From Thermotogae bacterium (lineage in GTDB: Bacteria > Thermotogota > Thermotogae > Thermotogales > DSM-5069): a DNA stretch of 5,304 nt. The notes below the pieces were generated by a model. It saw only the letters and a program-made list of their open reading frames with translations. It was not told the origin of the DNA and searched no databases. The translations under genes were made by a program, and so were the position numbers. The stretch's first letter is position 1. Each line of letters opens with the position of its first letter. The stretch spans positions 1-5,304 of the forward strand of contig QNAO01000081.1 of assembly GCA_003641785.1 (NCBI GenBank). The letters run 5' to 3'. This document shows, in pieces, positions 1 through 5,040 of this stretch.

Positions 1-1
1 T

Positions 2-52
2 CTTGTGGCTATCCCTGCGTTTTTGTTCTGGCGAGAGATGGAACAACAGTGA
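2..52 (+). CDS. 3' end of a probable membrane protein (5' end outside window)
   Basis: One reading frame open from the window edge encodes LVAIPAFLFWREMEQQ and then stops with TGA at 50-52. A hydrophobic run ending in an aromatic/charged tail (FLFWREMEQQ) is what the end of a last transmembrane helix of a permease-type protein looks like. That is an inference from only 16 residues, so no family is named. The gene would converge on the minus-strand gene, with only 7 bases between the two stop codons. Other frames across bases 1-59 are also open, including a plus frame to 87 and minus frames running off the edge. The choice therefore rests on residue character, not on length. Confidence 0.4.
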   Translation, partial: LVAIPAFLFWREMEQQ

Positions 53-59
53 GAGTAGC

Positions 60-263
60 TCAACCTCTCATTTCATCAATAATTTGAGTGAAGCCAGCTA
101 AATTTGGAAAGTTGCACACTGTCTCTTTTAATATTTTTCCTGCAGACAAAGCTTGCTTGTGGAATTTCTCGTTCTTCTCGTGATCTATCTTTACGAAGGT
201 ATCACAGTCCGCTGACTCTCTAACTTCTTTTAGAAGATCGATGGCTTCTTCGAACAGTTGCAT
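60..263 (-). CDS. Small helical protein of unknown function (67 aa)
   Basis: I do not recognise this family. The start is well supported: ATG at 263-261 is preceded by a near-perfect Shine-Dalgarno AGGAGGTGA on the minus strand (AGGAGGT at 276-270), six bases upstream. The product is 67 aa, charged and probably mostly alpha-helical (MQLFEEAIDLLKEVRES at the N terminus, then a lysine-rich middle and an amphipathic C-terminal helix ending IIDEMRG). It has two cysteines (near residues 20 and 49) and no signal peptide or transmembrane segment. It is transcribed divergently from the nucleotide-sugar dehydrogenase and converges with the gene ending at 52. A longer plus-strand reading of the dehydrogenase ORF (from 241) overlaps its 5' end, but that extension is not supported. 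The function is unknown; the strong ribosome binding site is the main reason to believe it. Confidence 0.65.
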   Translation of the reverse strand: MQLFEEAIDLLKEVRESADCDTFVKIDHEKNEKFHKQALSAGKILKETVCNFPNLAGFTQIIDEMRG

Positions 264-288
264 AGCTTCACCTCCTGGGGTTCTTCAG

Positions 289-297
289 ATTCTAACA
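289..297 (-). promoter_or_regulatory. Candidate extended -10 promoter for the small minus-strand gene
   Basis: Read on the minus strand, this is TGTTAGAAT: a TGn extension followed by TAGAAT, five of six matches to TATAAT. Transcription would start near 282, just upstream of the ribosome binding site at 276-270. No convincing -35 is seen, which is acceptable for an extended -10 promoter. This is inferred from motif and position only. Confidence 0.35.
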
Positions 298-310
298 CAA
301 GGCGCTCATG

Positions 311-319
311 TGATAAAAT
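311..319 (+). promoter_or_regulatory. Candidate extended -10 promoter for the nucleotide-sugar dehydrogenase
   Basis: The sequence is TGATAAAAT: TGn followed by TAAAAT, five of six matches to TATAAT. Transcription would begin near 326, giving a leader of about 30 bases before ATG 358 that includes the GGGAGGG ribosome binding site at 345-351. The -35 region is weak. It lies about 14 bases from the oppositely oriented extended -10, so the two divergent promoters would share the same short region. Confidence 0.35.
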
Positions 320-357
320 TCATTCAGTGGGTGAATAAAAATATGGGAGGGAACAAC

Positions 358-1662
358 ATGCTCAGCGAGAAAATCTCAACTAAAAGTGCTATGATCGGTG
401 TAATTGGACTTGGATATGTCGGGCTTCCCCTGGCTGTAGAAAAAGCGAAGGCAGGTTTCAAAGTTCTTGGCTTTGATGTTCAAAAGCGGAAAGTCGATAT
501 GGTCAACGACGGGTGCAACTACATAGGAGATGTCGTGGACAAAGATTTGAGAGAGCTTGTCAGAGACGGTAAGCTGAGCGCCACATTTGATTTTGACAGA
601 CTCAGTGAGTGCGATGTCATAGCTATATGTGTACCTACTCCGCTGAACAGGTACAAGCAGCCGGATCTGAGCTACGTTCAATCCACTGCTGAGGAAATTT
701 CAAAAAGACTGCGCAGAGAAACGCTAATCGTCCTGGAATCCACTACTTACCCAGGAACAACTGAAGAAGTTCTGAAGCCAATTCTGGAGAAATCAGGTCT
801 CAAATGTGAAGAAGACTTCTATCTCGCGTTCAGCCCCGAACGGGTAGACCCGGGAAATGCGCTGTACAAAACAAAGAACACCCCGAAAGTCGTTGGAGGA
901 ATTGGCCCGAAATCATCTGAACTCGCCAAGATGCTTTACGAAGCTGTTCTTAACGCGCCTGTCTTTGTGACGAAATCCCCCAAGGAAGCGGAGCTTTCTA
1001 AGATCCTTGAAAATACCTTTAGGATAGTCAACATAGCTCTAATAAATGAAATGGCGATTGTAGCAGAGAAGATGAACATAGATATATGGCAGACAATAGA
1101 AGCGGCGGCGACTAAACCGTTCGGCTTCATGCCGTTCTATCCGGGACCGGGTGTGGGTGGACACTGCATCCCCATTGATCCATTTTATTTAACTTACAAG
1201 GCTCGAGAATACGACTATCACACCCGTTTGATAGAACTCGCTGGTGAAATCAACGACTATATGCCCGAATATGTTGTGCACCGTGTGATGAACCTTCTCA
1301 ACGACAAGCGTAAATGCCTCAAGTGTTCTCAGGTGCTGCTCCTTGGGATCACTTACAAAGGAGATATCGATGATTTGAGAGAATCTCCAGCATTAAAAGT
1401 GCTTAAAAAACTGCTCGACAAAGGTGCTCAGGTACGTGTAGTTGATCCGTACGTAGAAGAGTTCGATATAGAGAATCAAAGAATCAAGACAGACGCTCTC
1501 ACAGTTGACCTTGTACGGAACTCGGATATAGTTGTTATCACAACAGCTCACAAAAAGAAAATTGACTATCAGATGATTGTGCAAAATGCCGATCTAATAT
1601 TTGACACAAAGAACATCCTCAGATCTCTTGGATTGAGCGGGGAGAACATCGTAACTCTTTAA
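358..1662 (+). CDS. Nucleotide-sugar dehydrogenase, UDP-GlcNAc 6-dehydrogenase (WbpA/TviB) type
   Basis: A cytosolic NAD+-dependent enzyme that oxidises C6 of a UDP-sugar twice to give a UDP-uronic acid for surface polysaccharide. ATG 358 is chosen because GGGAGGG (345-351) sits six bases upstream. The ORF is open back to 241, but that extension has no ribosome binding site and overlaps the divergent gene. The 434-aa product has the usual family length. Visible motifs are the N-terminal Rossmann NAD site (GVIGLGYVGLPLA, residues 14-26), CVPTP (91-95), ESTTYPGTTEE (127-137), FSPERVDPGN (158-167), a helical central domain with KILENTFRIVNIALINE (215-231), catalytic Cys270 in GPGVGGHCIPIDPFYLT, and a C-terminal UDP-binding domain with GITYKGDIDDLRESP (330-344). 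FSPERxDPGN and GGHCIPIDPFYL favour the UDP-GlcNAc/HexNAc branch over UDP-glucose dehydrogenase, but ManNAc or glucose as substrate cannot be excluded. No other sugar gene is present. A truncated ClC gene follows by 16 bases. Confidence 0.93.
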   Translation: MLSEKISTKSAMIGVIGLGYVGLPLAVEKAKAGFKVLGFDVQKRKVDMVNDGCNYIGDVVDKDLRELVRDGKLSATFDFDRLSECDVIAICVPTPLNRYKQPDLSYVQSTAEEISKRLRRETLIVLESTTYPGTTEEVLKPILEKSGLKCEEDFYLAFSPERVDPGNALYKTKNTPKVVGGIGPKSSELAKMLYEAVLNAPVFVTKSPKEAELSKILENTFRIVNIALINEMAIVAEKMNIDIWQTIEAAATKPFGFMPFYPGPGVGGHCIPIDPFYLTYKAREYDYHTRLIELAGEINDYMPEYVVHRVMNLLNDKRKCLKCSQVLLLGITYKGDIDDLRESPALKVLKKLLDKGAQVRVVDPYVEEFDIENQRIKTDALTVDLVRNSDIVVITTAHKKKIDYQMIVQNADLIFDTKNILRSLGLSGENIVTL

Positions 1663-1678
1663 TTCAAAGAGGGCAGGG

Positions 1679-2185
1679 GTGAACAATCTCTTTTTAACAA
1701 CTGTGATTGGCGGCGCTGGACTCGGTATGTATTTTCTCTGGAAACTGTACGGTAAGCTCTTAAGAAGAGTTTCAAGTGTTTTCCTGAGTTTTGCCCTGTC
1801 TGGCGTTGTTCTTTGTGGAATTAGCATCGTCTTCGGCAGTGAAGTTCTTGGCCTTCGTGGCGTCCAGAACGGCTCTCAACCGCTCGCATTCGCGCTTGGA
1901 AAAGCCATGTCAAGCGTAGTAACAATTGAAGGAGGAGACAGCGCGGGCTTTTTCACCCCGTGTGTTCTCGTTGGTAAACATCTGGGTATGGCGTTTTCCC
2001 AACTTGGCTTTAATCAAAGTGTCTGCGTCGCTGTTGGAATATCTGCTATGATTTCATCTGTTTTGAACGCTCCTCTCACCGCTATCCTACTTCCGGTGGA
2101 GCTTTGGGGTGTATCCGCGCTGATTCCAGCGGTGCTTGGATCAACGGTGTCTTACCTCATATACAGGTGCTTCAGGATCGAGTGA
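1679..2185 (+). CDS. Second half of a ClC-type chloride channel/transporter (truncated, probable gene remnant)
   Basis: The 168-aa integral membrane product matches only the second inverted repeat of the ClC fold. Residues 4-30 (LFLTTVIGGAGLGMYFLWKLYGK) resemble helix I, and 45-58 (LCGISIVFGSEVLG) resemble helix J. Residues 85-103 (GGDSAGFFTPCVLVGKHLG) match helix N with its GxFxP anion-binding loop. Residues 119-144, with SAMISSVLNAPLTAILLPVELWG, match helices O-P, and 146-163 match helix Q. The first half is absent, including GSGIP and the GREGP loop carrying the gating glutamate. The end falls before the pore tyrosine of helix R, and there are no CBS domains. Intact ClC cores are about 400 residues. 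GTG 1679 is preceded by AAAGAGGG (1667-1673), so translation is plausible, and an in-frame stop at 1652-1654 excludes an extension. It is probably cotranscribed with the dehydrogenase. It is either a deletion remnant or a half-size ClC that needs a partner. Confidence 0.75.
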   Translation: MNNLFLTTVIGGAGLGMYFLWKLYGKLLRRVSSVFLSFALSGVVLCGISIVFGSEVLGLRGVQNGSQPLAFALGKAMSSVVTIEGGDSAGFFTPCVLVGKHLGMAFSQLGFNQSVCVAVGISAMISSVLNAPLTAILLPVELWGVSALIPAVLGSTVSYLIYRCFRIE

Positions 2186-2246
2186 ATTCGCCTTATTTGT
2201 TTACCTCATTACATGACTTCCTTTTAATTCTCTGCTTTACTGTAAC

Positions 2247-2274
2247 ATGACCGTAATGTATACATTCGTATACT
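2247..2274 (+). promoter_or_regulatory. Promoter of the DUF1659-DUF2922 operon
   Basis: ATGACC (2247-2252, four of six matches to TTGACA) and TATACT (2269-2274, five of six matches to TATAAT) are separated by 16 bases. A second possible -10, TATATT, lies at 2274-2279. Transcription would start near 2281, giving a leader of about 35 bases to ATG 2315. This is the only promoter-like site in the 129-bp gap before the four closely packed genes. A palindrome fills the spacer and is listed separately. Confidence 0.5.
2255..2273. promoter_or_regulatory. Possible operator: 12-bp palindrome plus repeated GTATAC inside the promoter
   Basis: AATGTATACATT (2255-2266) is a perfect 12-bp palindrome lying between the -35 and -10 elements. 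Its core GTATAC (2258-2263) is repeated at 2268-2273, ten bases or one helical turn away, over the -10. A dimeric repressor bound here would block RNA polymerase. That role is inference, as no regulator is identified. Confidence 0.35.
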
Positions 2275-2314
2275 ATATTATGGCGCGCCGCAAAACGAAC
2301 ACGGAGGTGGAGAT

Positions 2315-2509
2315 ATGAAACAGCTCAGGCTTGTCTGGAACACAGGCCTTCTTGATGAAGACGGAGACCCTATTTTAAGACGGGGCACTTTGGCTGTAGA
2401 AGACACTGTGACCAACGCAGATGCGTCTCAAATCGCCACTGTTCTGGATTCCCTGACGGGCTATGCTCTTCAAGAAGCCTATCTTGTTATCACAGAACAA
2501 ATCTATTGA
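2315..2509 (+). CDS. DUF1659 family protein (64 aa)
   Basis: The small soluble product resembles the DUF1659 family: an N-terminal strand (KQLRLVWNTGL), the turn DEDGDPILRRGTL (about residues 15-27), then a helix of the type NADASQIATVLDSLTGYALQEAYLV near the C terminus. In that family the pattern is GLDENGKPI followed by a charged strand and a helix ending in a leucine-rich segment. The 64-aa length is typical. ATG 2315 follows GGAGGTGG (2303-2310) with ideal spacing. It is the first gene of a four-gene run and lies 14 bases before a DUF2922 gene. The molecular function of DUF1659 is unknown. In my general knowledge it often sits beside DUF2922 in Firmicutes and Thermotogota. No signal peptide or membrane segment is present. 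Confidence 0.8.
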   Translation: MKQLRLVWNTGLLDEDGDPILRRGTLAVEDTVTNADASQIATVLDSLTGYALQEAYLVITEQIY

Positions 2510-2523
2510 TGGAGGTGTGACAG

Positions 2524-2736
2524 TTGAAAAGATTGTATCTCGAATTTGTAAATCAGGCAGATGGAAAACGGAGAAGAGTTGTGCTTAATGAACCCAGTGA
2601 GGACCTCGATGCAACTTCTGTTGAAGCTGCTATGGACCAGCTAATAGCTCTTCATGTGGTCTCATCTAACTATGTGAAAGATCGAGCTGCCATTGTAGAA
2701 ACGAACACCAACGAGTTCTTCGATCTGATTCAGTAA
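2524..2736 (+). CDS. DUF2922 family protein (70 aa)
   Basis: The product resembles DUF2922: an opening strand MKRLYLEFVNQADGKRRRVVLNEPSEDL (1-28), a helix VEAAMDQLIALHVV (about 33-46), then a C-terminal strand DRAAIVETNTNEFFDLI. The pattern of F-N-x-(D/E)-G-K, a strand, P-x-x-D-L, a helix starting V-x-x-A-M, and (I/V)-V-E-T-x-x-x-E-F is the family signature as I recall it. The start is TTG 2524: GGAGGTG (2511-2517) lies eight bases upstream and no ATG is suitably placed. It resembles the preceding protein in size and layout (MK-x-L-x-L start, a D-G turn, a helix, a final strand), suggesting distant paralogy. It is translationally close to both neighbours. The function of the family is unknown. 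Confidence 0.82.
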   Translation: MKRLYLEFVNQADGKRRRVVLNEPSEDLDATSVEAAMDQLIALHVVSSNYVKDRAAIVETNTNEFFDLIQ

Positions 2737-2750
2737 TGGTGGTGATATCT

Positions 2751-2999
2751 TTGAATCTGTTTCAGACCTTTGATCTCATAGGCCGTGCGGTTTCCCTGGG
2801 TGTATTTCTTGTAGAGCAACCCGGGAATGGGGAAAAGAAAAAGCAAGCTGTTATAGACATGGTTCTGAGTCTTATGGACGAGTTTGATATTCGTGTTCCC
2901 CTACCAGATTCGGTGTTCGAATTTGTTCTTGACTTTCTCGTGGACAGCGTTGTTGACATTCTAAACAGCACTATTTGGAAAGAGGAAGCCACGGCGTGA
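2751..2999 (+). CDS. Small helical protein of unknown function, possibly phage-holin-LLH-like (82 aa)
   Basis: No family is recognised with certainty. TTG 2751 is preferred because GGTGGTGA (2738-2745) lies five bases upstream, matching the pattern of the gene before it. ATG 2736, which overlaps the previous stop codon, has no ribosome binding site and would add five residues. The 82-aa product opens with a moderately hydrophobic segment (NLFQTFDLIGRAVSLGVFLVE, 2-22), then a lysine-rich turn (GNGEKKKQ). Two amphipathic helices follow, separated by RVPLPDS (VIDMVLSLMDEFDI and FEFVLDFLVDSVVDILN). The layout of a charged turn, a helix, a proline-containing turn and a helix recalls small phage holin-LLH-type proteins, but no clear transmembrane helix is present. 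It overlaps the next gene by four bases (GTGA, 2996-2999), which suggests coupled translation. Confidence 0.7.
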   Translation: MNLFQTFDLIGRAVSLGVFLVEQPGNGEKKKQAVIDMVLSLMDEFDIRVPLPDSVFEFVLDFLVDSVVDILNSTIWKEEATA

Positions 3000-3409
3000 A
3001 CGCGTGCAAGATGAGGAGGGATTGCCCCTCCTCTTGCATTGGGGATCTCTTTGAAAAATATCGCCCTCTCATATACAGCATCTGCTCAAACATTTGGAGA
3101 AAACAAGCTTACAGAATAACCTCTTACGACGATTTGTTTCAAACCGCTTGCTACATCTTCGTGTACGCTTATCATACCTGGATTCCCGAGCGAGGTAAGT
3201 TTGGATCCCATTTGAAAAGAGTTCTCAAGTACAAGCTGATGAACATGTTGAAGGGAAGCGCTCCCCCGTGGAGCCGCGGCTATCCATTCACTTTTCTAAG
3301 TGATTTCAAAAGCATCAGCTTCGATGAGAGGGTAGAAACAACAGCCCACAAGCTCGCTGAAGATCCAACGTTTTACAACGCTGTCTTAGATATATTAGAA
3401 CAACAATAA
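2996..3409 (+). CDS. Sigma-70 region 2-like protein lacking region 4 (137 aa)
   Basis: Residues 17-87 read as sigma-70 region 2. DLFEKYRPLIYSIC is the opening helix. ITSYDDLFQTACYIFVYAYHTWIPERGKFGSHLKRVLKYKLMNMLKG contains the D-L-x-Q core-binding helix (46-49) and the P-E-R-G-x-F segment (64-69) leading into the -10-recognition helix. Residues 100-137 resemble an inter-region linker ending VLDILEQQ. The region 4 helix-turn-helix for the -35 is missing, and the gene ends cleanly in a terminator. The start is GTG 2996, which overlaps the previous stop and has AGAGGA (2981-2986) nine bases upstream. ATG 3011 is an alternative. Translation from ATG 2975 lacks support. The N terminus has Cys4, Cys10 and Cys14, with more at 30 and 52. 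It may act as an alternative sigma, as one half of a split sigma (B. subtilis RsoA-SigO is a precedent), or as a regulator. Confidence 0.72.
   Translation: MNACKMRRDCPSSCIGDLFEKYRPLIYSICSNIWRKQAYRITSYDDLFQTACYIFVYAYHTWIPERGKFGSHLKRVLKYKLMNMLKGSAPPWSRGYPFTFLSDFKSISFDERVETTAHKLAEDPTFYNAVLDILEQQ
3006..3037 (+). repeat. Strong hairpin at the start of the sigma-like gene
   Basis: GCAAGA (3006-3011) and GGAGGG (3015-3020) pair with CCCTCC (3026-3031) and TCTTGC (3032-3037). This gives a 12-bp stem with a three-base bulge (TGA, 3012-3014) and a five-base loop (ATTGC). It lies within codons 4-14 of the gene starting at 2996 and contains the alternative ATG 3011. No T-run follows, so it is not a terminator. 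It could slow initiation or set the level of this protein relative to the three upstream ones. That role is inferred. Confidence 0.6.
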
Positions 3410-3438
3410 GCCGCCTTAATGGCGGCTTTTCTGTTGTT
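3399..3438 (+). terminator. Intrinsic terminator of the DUF1659-DUF2922-sigma-like operon
   Basis: AAGCCGCC (3408-3415) pairs with GGCGGCTT (3421-3428) around the loop TTAAT, followed by TTTTCTGTTGTT. An outer stem, AACAACA (3399-3405) with TGTTGTT (3432-3438), can extend it. The hairpin begins at the stop codon of the sigma-like gene (3407-3409), so the operon ends here. Confidence 0.88.
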
Positions 3439-3476
3439 AACATTAATATAATGATTTAGATTTTTATATTAATGTT
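3439..3476. repeat. Perfect 13-bp AT-rich inverted repeat
   Basis: AACATTAATATAA (3439-3451) and TTATATTAATGTT (3464-3476) are perfect inverted copies separated by 12 bases. The repeat lies directly between the operon terminator and the promoter of the lipoprotein genes. The run TTTCTTTTTC (3475-3484) follows it. It could be an operator for the downstream promoter or a weak backup terminator. The left arm plus the next base contains TATAAT (3447-3452), without a good -35. Confidence 0.65.
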
Positions 3477-3485
3477 TCTTTTTCA

Positions 3486-3494
3486 TGATATAAT
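3486..3494 (+). promoter_or_regulatory. Extended -10 promoter for the lipoprotein genes
   Basis: TGATATAAT is a perfect TGn plus TATAAT extended -10. The expected start is near 3501, leaving a leader of about 83 bases before ATG 3584. The -35 position falls in the right arm of the inverted repeat and has no good TTGACA match. The leader (3501-3583) shows no recognisable riboswitch. It ends in a run of six G (3572-3577) that serves as the ribosome binding site. Confidence 0.5.
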
Positions 3495-3583
3495 TTAATA
3501 ATTCCAACCTTCTTGGCCTACCAGAGCCTTAACACACCTAAGTGACCGCGCTGTTTGTGACCTTCATCAAAGGGGGGATATCA

Positions 3584-5026
3584 ATGAAAAGGATCTTGTT
3601 TCACCTTATTTGCGCCGCCTTTGCTGTTTTCATAGTCGCGTGCGCAGGGATTGCTCCTGGAATTTTGAATCAACCGCCAAATGCTCCTTCTAACCCAACA
3701 CCAGCTGATAACGCAACAGATGTGGATATAGATGTTACACTTTCCTGGACTTGCTCTGATCCAGATGGAGACACGCTGACATACAACGTCTATTTCGGTA
3801 CAGCGAGCAATCCAACGATCGTGGCGACTGTAACAACTGAAAGTTATGATCCAGGATCACTGAACTACAACACGAAGTACTATTGGAAGATAGTAGCGAA
3901 AGACGGAAAAGGAGGACAAACTTCAGGCTCAGTGTGGAACTTCACAACAAAAGCCGTGTCGGGAACAATGACAATTCTTCAGACAATTCTTTTAACAGAC
4001 AAAGCAGACAACACAGGACCTATATATTCCTCGCCGTGCATTTCTCCAGATGGTTTCATCTACGTTGGTGGGCAGACCAACCTGTACAAACTGAACAACA
4101 CAGGAACTTCATACGGCTATTTACTGACTTCGGGGTTCACTTTACCAATTTGGTCAAGCCCGACAATTGACTGTTCCACAGACAAGCTTTATGTGGGAAA
4201 CAATGATGGCGAAGTAATAATCTTTGACACAACGACACAAACTTATTCTAAAACCACTGTTTCAGGTGCTGGTTTTGCCATCTATTCTGCTCCGATCATC
4301 TGGGGAGGAAGCTTATATGTCATAGACGCCTGGGGATATCTATATAAGGCGGATCTTGACGGGACTGTGAGCGGGAGTTATTTGATAACCGCAAAAGACG
4401 TCAGGGCAAGCCCGATAACCGATGGAACATATCTGTACATCGCTGACAGCGGTGGAAATATCTACGCCGTTAATCCTGACGGCACTGTTGAGTGGCCCTA
4501 TCCAACCAATGATTGCATTTTGGGCGGCTTTGCGCTCGATGCGTCTGGGAACGTGTATGTTGCCGGCAAAACGCTCTGGTCGTTCACTCCAAGTGGAACT
4601 TTACGGTGGCAGCTGGCTATGAACAGCCAGTCTTACGGAGCTCCCGTGATCTCGAGCGATGGAAGAGTCTACATAGGTGCCGAAGATGGTGTTCTCAGAA
4701 TAGTGAACTGCGCAGATGGAAGTTTAGAAAGTGCGAGCAATCTTGAAGGACCAATTCTGTCTTCCTGCCTGATAGGAGACAACGATATTGTTTACGTGGT
4801 GAGCGGAACATTTCTCAGAGCGGTGAATCATCTGACAGGTTCGACCATAGACTTTGTAGAACTGAACAGTTACGTGGAATCGAACATGGTGCTTCATTTT
4901 GGAAAGATATATGTTGCAGACCAGAGTGGATACTTCTATGTTGTGGAAGCTTTGAGTGACACGATCTCAGACACTTCTGGATCCTGGCCTATGTTCCAAA
5001 AAGATCGGTATCACACGGGAATGTGA
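3584..5026 (+). CDS. Lipoprotein with fibronectin type III domain and PQQ-like beta-propeller
   Basis: A 480-aa exported, lipid-anchored protein. ATG 3584 has a G-run ribosome binding site (3572-3577) six bases upstream and starts a proper signal. GTG 3542 in the same frame would bury that signal, so it is rejected. Residues 1-20 are a lipoprotein signal (MKRILF, a hydrophobic core, lipobox IVAC with Cys20). A short linker leads to an FN3 domain (about 32-122): NPTPADNATDVDIDVTLSW, SDPDGDTLTYNVYFG, and YYWKIVAKDGKGGQTSGSVWNFTT. From about 140 to 465 come propeller blades with recurring units such as SSPCISPDGFIYVGG, SSPTIDCSTDKLYVGN, SAPIIWGGSLYVID, ASPITDGTYLYIAD and APVISSDGRVYIGAEDG, as in PQQ-like/BamB-type propellers. 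The C-terminal GSWPMFQKDRYHTG is typical of such proteins. No enzyme active site is evident, so a surface binding or scaffold role is inferred. It is probably cotranscribed with the next gene, 14 bases downstream. Confidence 0.9.
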   Translation: MKRILFHLICAAFAVFIVACAGIAPGILNQPPNAPSNPTPADNATDVDIDVTLSWTCSDPDGDTLTYNVYFGTASNPTIVATVTTESYDPGSLNYNTKYYWKIVAKDGKGGQTSGSVWNFTTKAVSGTMTILQTILLTDKADNTGPIYSSPCISPDGFIYVGGQTNLYKLNNTGTSYGYLLTSGFTLPIWSSPTIDCSTDKLYVGNNDGEVIIFDTTTQTYSKTTVSGAGFAIYSAPIIWGGSLYVIDAWGYLYKADLDGTVSGSYLITAKDVRASPITDGTYLYIADSGGNIYAVNPDGTVEWPYPTNDCILGGFALDASGNVYVAGKTLWSFTPSGTLRWQLAMNSQSYGAPVISSDGRVYIGAEDGVLRIVNCADGSLESASNLEGPILSSCLIGDNDIVYVVSGTFLRAVNHLTGSTIDFVELNSYVESNMVLHFGKIYVADQSGYFYVVEALSDTISDTSGSWPMFQKDRYHTGM

Positions 5027-5040
5027 GGGGGTGATTTGCA

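Noticed and set aside
241..357. N-terminal extension of the dehydrogenase to ATG 241
   Set aside because: It lacks a ribosome binding site, overlaps the divergent gene and its promoter, and adds 39 residues before the Rossmann fold. GGGAGGG marks ATG 358.
376..681. 101-codon minus-strand ORF inside the dehydrogenase
   Set aside because: It is antisense to a gene with clear motifs, has no ribosome binding site or recognisable domain, and is a chance open frame. The same applies to minus ORFs at 936-1130, 1393-1584, 1594-1827 and 2762-2992.
2282..2289. Palindrome GGCGCGCC near the operon transcription start
   Set aside because: It is a single 8-bp palindrome with no partner or stem extension, too short to assign a role.
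2975..2995. ATG 2975 start for the sigma-like gene
   Set aside because: It lies inside the previous gene with no well-placed ribosome binding site. GTG 2996 gives the usual 4-base overlap.
3006..3037. Hairpin as a transcription terminator
   Set aside because: No T-run follows the stem, and it lies within the coding sequence of the sigma-like gene.
3542..3562. Direct repeat GTGACC in the lipoprotein leader as a riboswitch or binding site
   Set aside because: Two 6-base copies 15 bases apart are expected by chance, and no conserved riboswitch core is visible in the leader.
3542..3583. GTG 3542 start for the beta-propeller lipoprotein
   Set aside because: It would put 14 residues before a normal lipoprotein signal, and the G-run ribosome binding site fits ATG 3584.
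3883..4746. Plus-strand ORFs within the beta-propeller gene (3883-4170, 4422-4622, 4513-4746)
   Set aside because: They are shifted readings of a repetitive gene, with unlikely Arg/Trp/His-rich composition and no family match.
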